From: Sinomicrobium kalidii
GTDB lineage: Bacteria; Bacteroidota; Bacteroidia; Flavobacteriales; Flavobacteriaceae
Assembly (NCBI RefSeq): GCF_021183825.1
Contig: NZ_CP089211.1
Coordinates: 1,736,001-1,800,000, forward strand
Length of the DNA: 64,000 nt
Direction of reading: 5' to 3'
The translations under genes were made by a program, and so were the position numbers. Numbering within the stretch: position 1 is the stretch's first letter; each line of letters starts with the position of its first letter. The notes beneath the pieces are model-generated. The model did not search any database, had not been told where the DNA came from, and saw only the letters and a list, made by a program, of their open reading frames with translations. Positions 63,602 through 64,000 of this stretch are shown piece after piece.

Positions 63602-63667
63602 CCCGCAGATGATGCAGATCCCCGCAGAAAGCACTAAAAATCTGCGCCTATCTGCATCATCTGCGGG
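63602..63667. repeat. Perfect 18-bp inverted repeat with a nested inner stem
   Basis: CCCGCAGATGATGCAGAT (63602-63619) is the exact reverse complement of 63650-63667, with 30 bases between. Inside, CGCAGA (63623-63628) and TCTGCG (63641-63646) form a second stem. It lies between the sulfatase and the peptidase genes. It looks like a mobile REP- or MITE-like intergenic element rather than a terminator, since no T run follows on the minus strand. Confidence 0.85.
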
Positions 63668-63704
63668 CTGTCTTTTTAAGTTAGACCATTGGTTTGCTCA
63701 TTTT

Positions 63705-64000
63705 TTAATCCTTTAAATCAAACCCCTTACTCAATTCCCGGTGCATTTGCGCTATTAATGCCTTGTTTGCAGGGTCTTTGGCTATATTGATATTTTCCCG
63801 GGGGTCATTTTCATGGTCGAAGAGCTCTTTAGCAATGAGTTCTCCTTTTGATTTTGTGTTTTTATCCCAATGGTACCACTCCATATACCGGTAGCGGTCC
63901 GTTCGGACGGTATATCCCATTCTTTCCTGTTTTCTGTATTCGGCAGGGCCGAACCTTCCGAGCAGGAATTGACTGTAGGCGGCATCTTTTATTTCCGTAT
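63705..64000 (-). CDS. Sulfatase, C-terminal part, cut by the window edge
   Basis: About 98 codons of the C-terminus of a sulfatase are visible, reading from the window edge with no start codon in view. The reading continues in one frame through DAAYSQFLLGRFGPAEY, MGYTVRTDRYRYMEW and KELFDHENDPRENINIA, the typical C-terminal region of iduronate-2-sulfatase-like enzymes. The catalytic Cys lies outside. It is upstream of the DPP4-like gene on the same strand, so it probably belongs to the same cluster. Confidence 0.88.
   Translation of the reverse strand, partial: TEIKDAAYSQFLLGRFGPAEYRKQERMGYTVRTDRYRYMEWYHWDKNTKSKGELIAKELFDHENDPRENINIAKDPANKALIAQMHRELSKGFDLKD

Noticed and set aside
1..64000. 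tRNA, rRNA, phage or insertion-sequence genes
   Set aside because: I checked the intergenic gaps by eye and found no tRNA-like cloverleaf, transposase, integrase or phage structural gene.

Overview
The window is a chromosomal segment from a member of the Bacteroidota, most likely a Flavobacteriaceae. Evidence: three SusC/SusD outer-membrane pairs whose SusD proteins all end in QNPGY; no Shine-Dalgarno-like start sites but several TAnnTTTG -7 promoter elements typical of this phylum; an OmpA protein with thrombospondin type 3 repeats; paralogous MacB-type permeases without ATPases; and many secreted lipoproteins. I saw no rRNA, tRNA, CRISPR array, transposase or phage gene.

Layout. (1) 1-16 kb is housekeeping: fabF (cut by the window edge) and acpP on the minus strand; then purN, rnhA, a PfkB kinase and a long-form PurF on plus; a Mn-type superoxide dismutase on minus; then an AddA-like helicase-nuclease, kbl, an ompA-type gene and the AddB-like partner nuclease on plus. 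(2) 16-21.3 kb holds an enzyme-less SusD/SusC pair on minus. (3) 22-23.3 kb holds a Crp/Fnr regulator followed by a CRP-type palindrome and a RidA-family gene broken by an in-frame TGA at codon 11. (4) 23.3-31.5 kb, minus, is an ECF sigma factor, a FecR anti-sigma factor, an STN-domain SusC, a SusD and an alkaline phosphatase: a cell-surface-signalling uptake locus. (5) 31.9-36.9 kb has two tandem FtsX/MacB-like permeases. (6) 37.3-57.8 kb is the most distinctive part. A divergent DeoR regulator and a distal AraC regulator bracket a long co-directional run: surface metallophosphoesterase, SusC, SusD, sodium:solute symporter, FAD oxidoreductase, secreted EEP phosphoesterase, secreted NPP-type phosphodiesterase, secreted glycerophosphodiester phosphodiesterase, polyol-type MFS permease, D-2-hydroxyacid dehydrogenase, two different FGGY kinases and a histidine phosphatase. 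(7) 57.9-64 kb, minus, is a sulfatase/peptidase cluster: a sulfatase cut by the window edge, a DPP4-like peptidase, a DUF885 protein and a second sulfatase.

How region 6 may work (inference): four exported phosphoesterases of four unrelated folds cleave a phosphodiester-linked polyol or glycan outside the cytoplasm. SusCD brings fragments through the outer membrane, the two inner-membrane carriers take up dephosphorylated polyol, and the cytoplasmic oxidoreductases and two FGGY kinases oxidise and re-phosphorylate it. Candidate substrates are teichoic-acid-like polyol phosphates or glycerophospho-headgroups. I know of no described system with this exact gene set, but I could not search for one.
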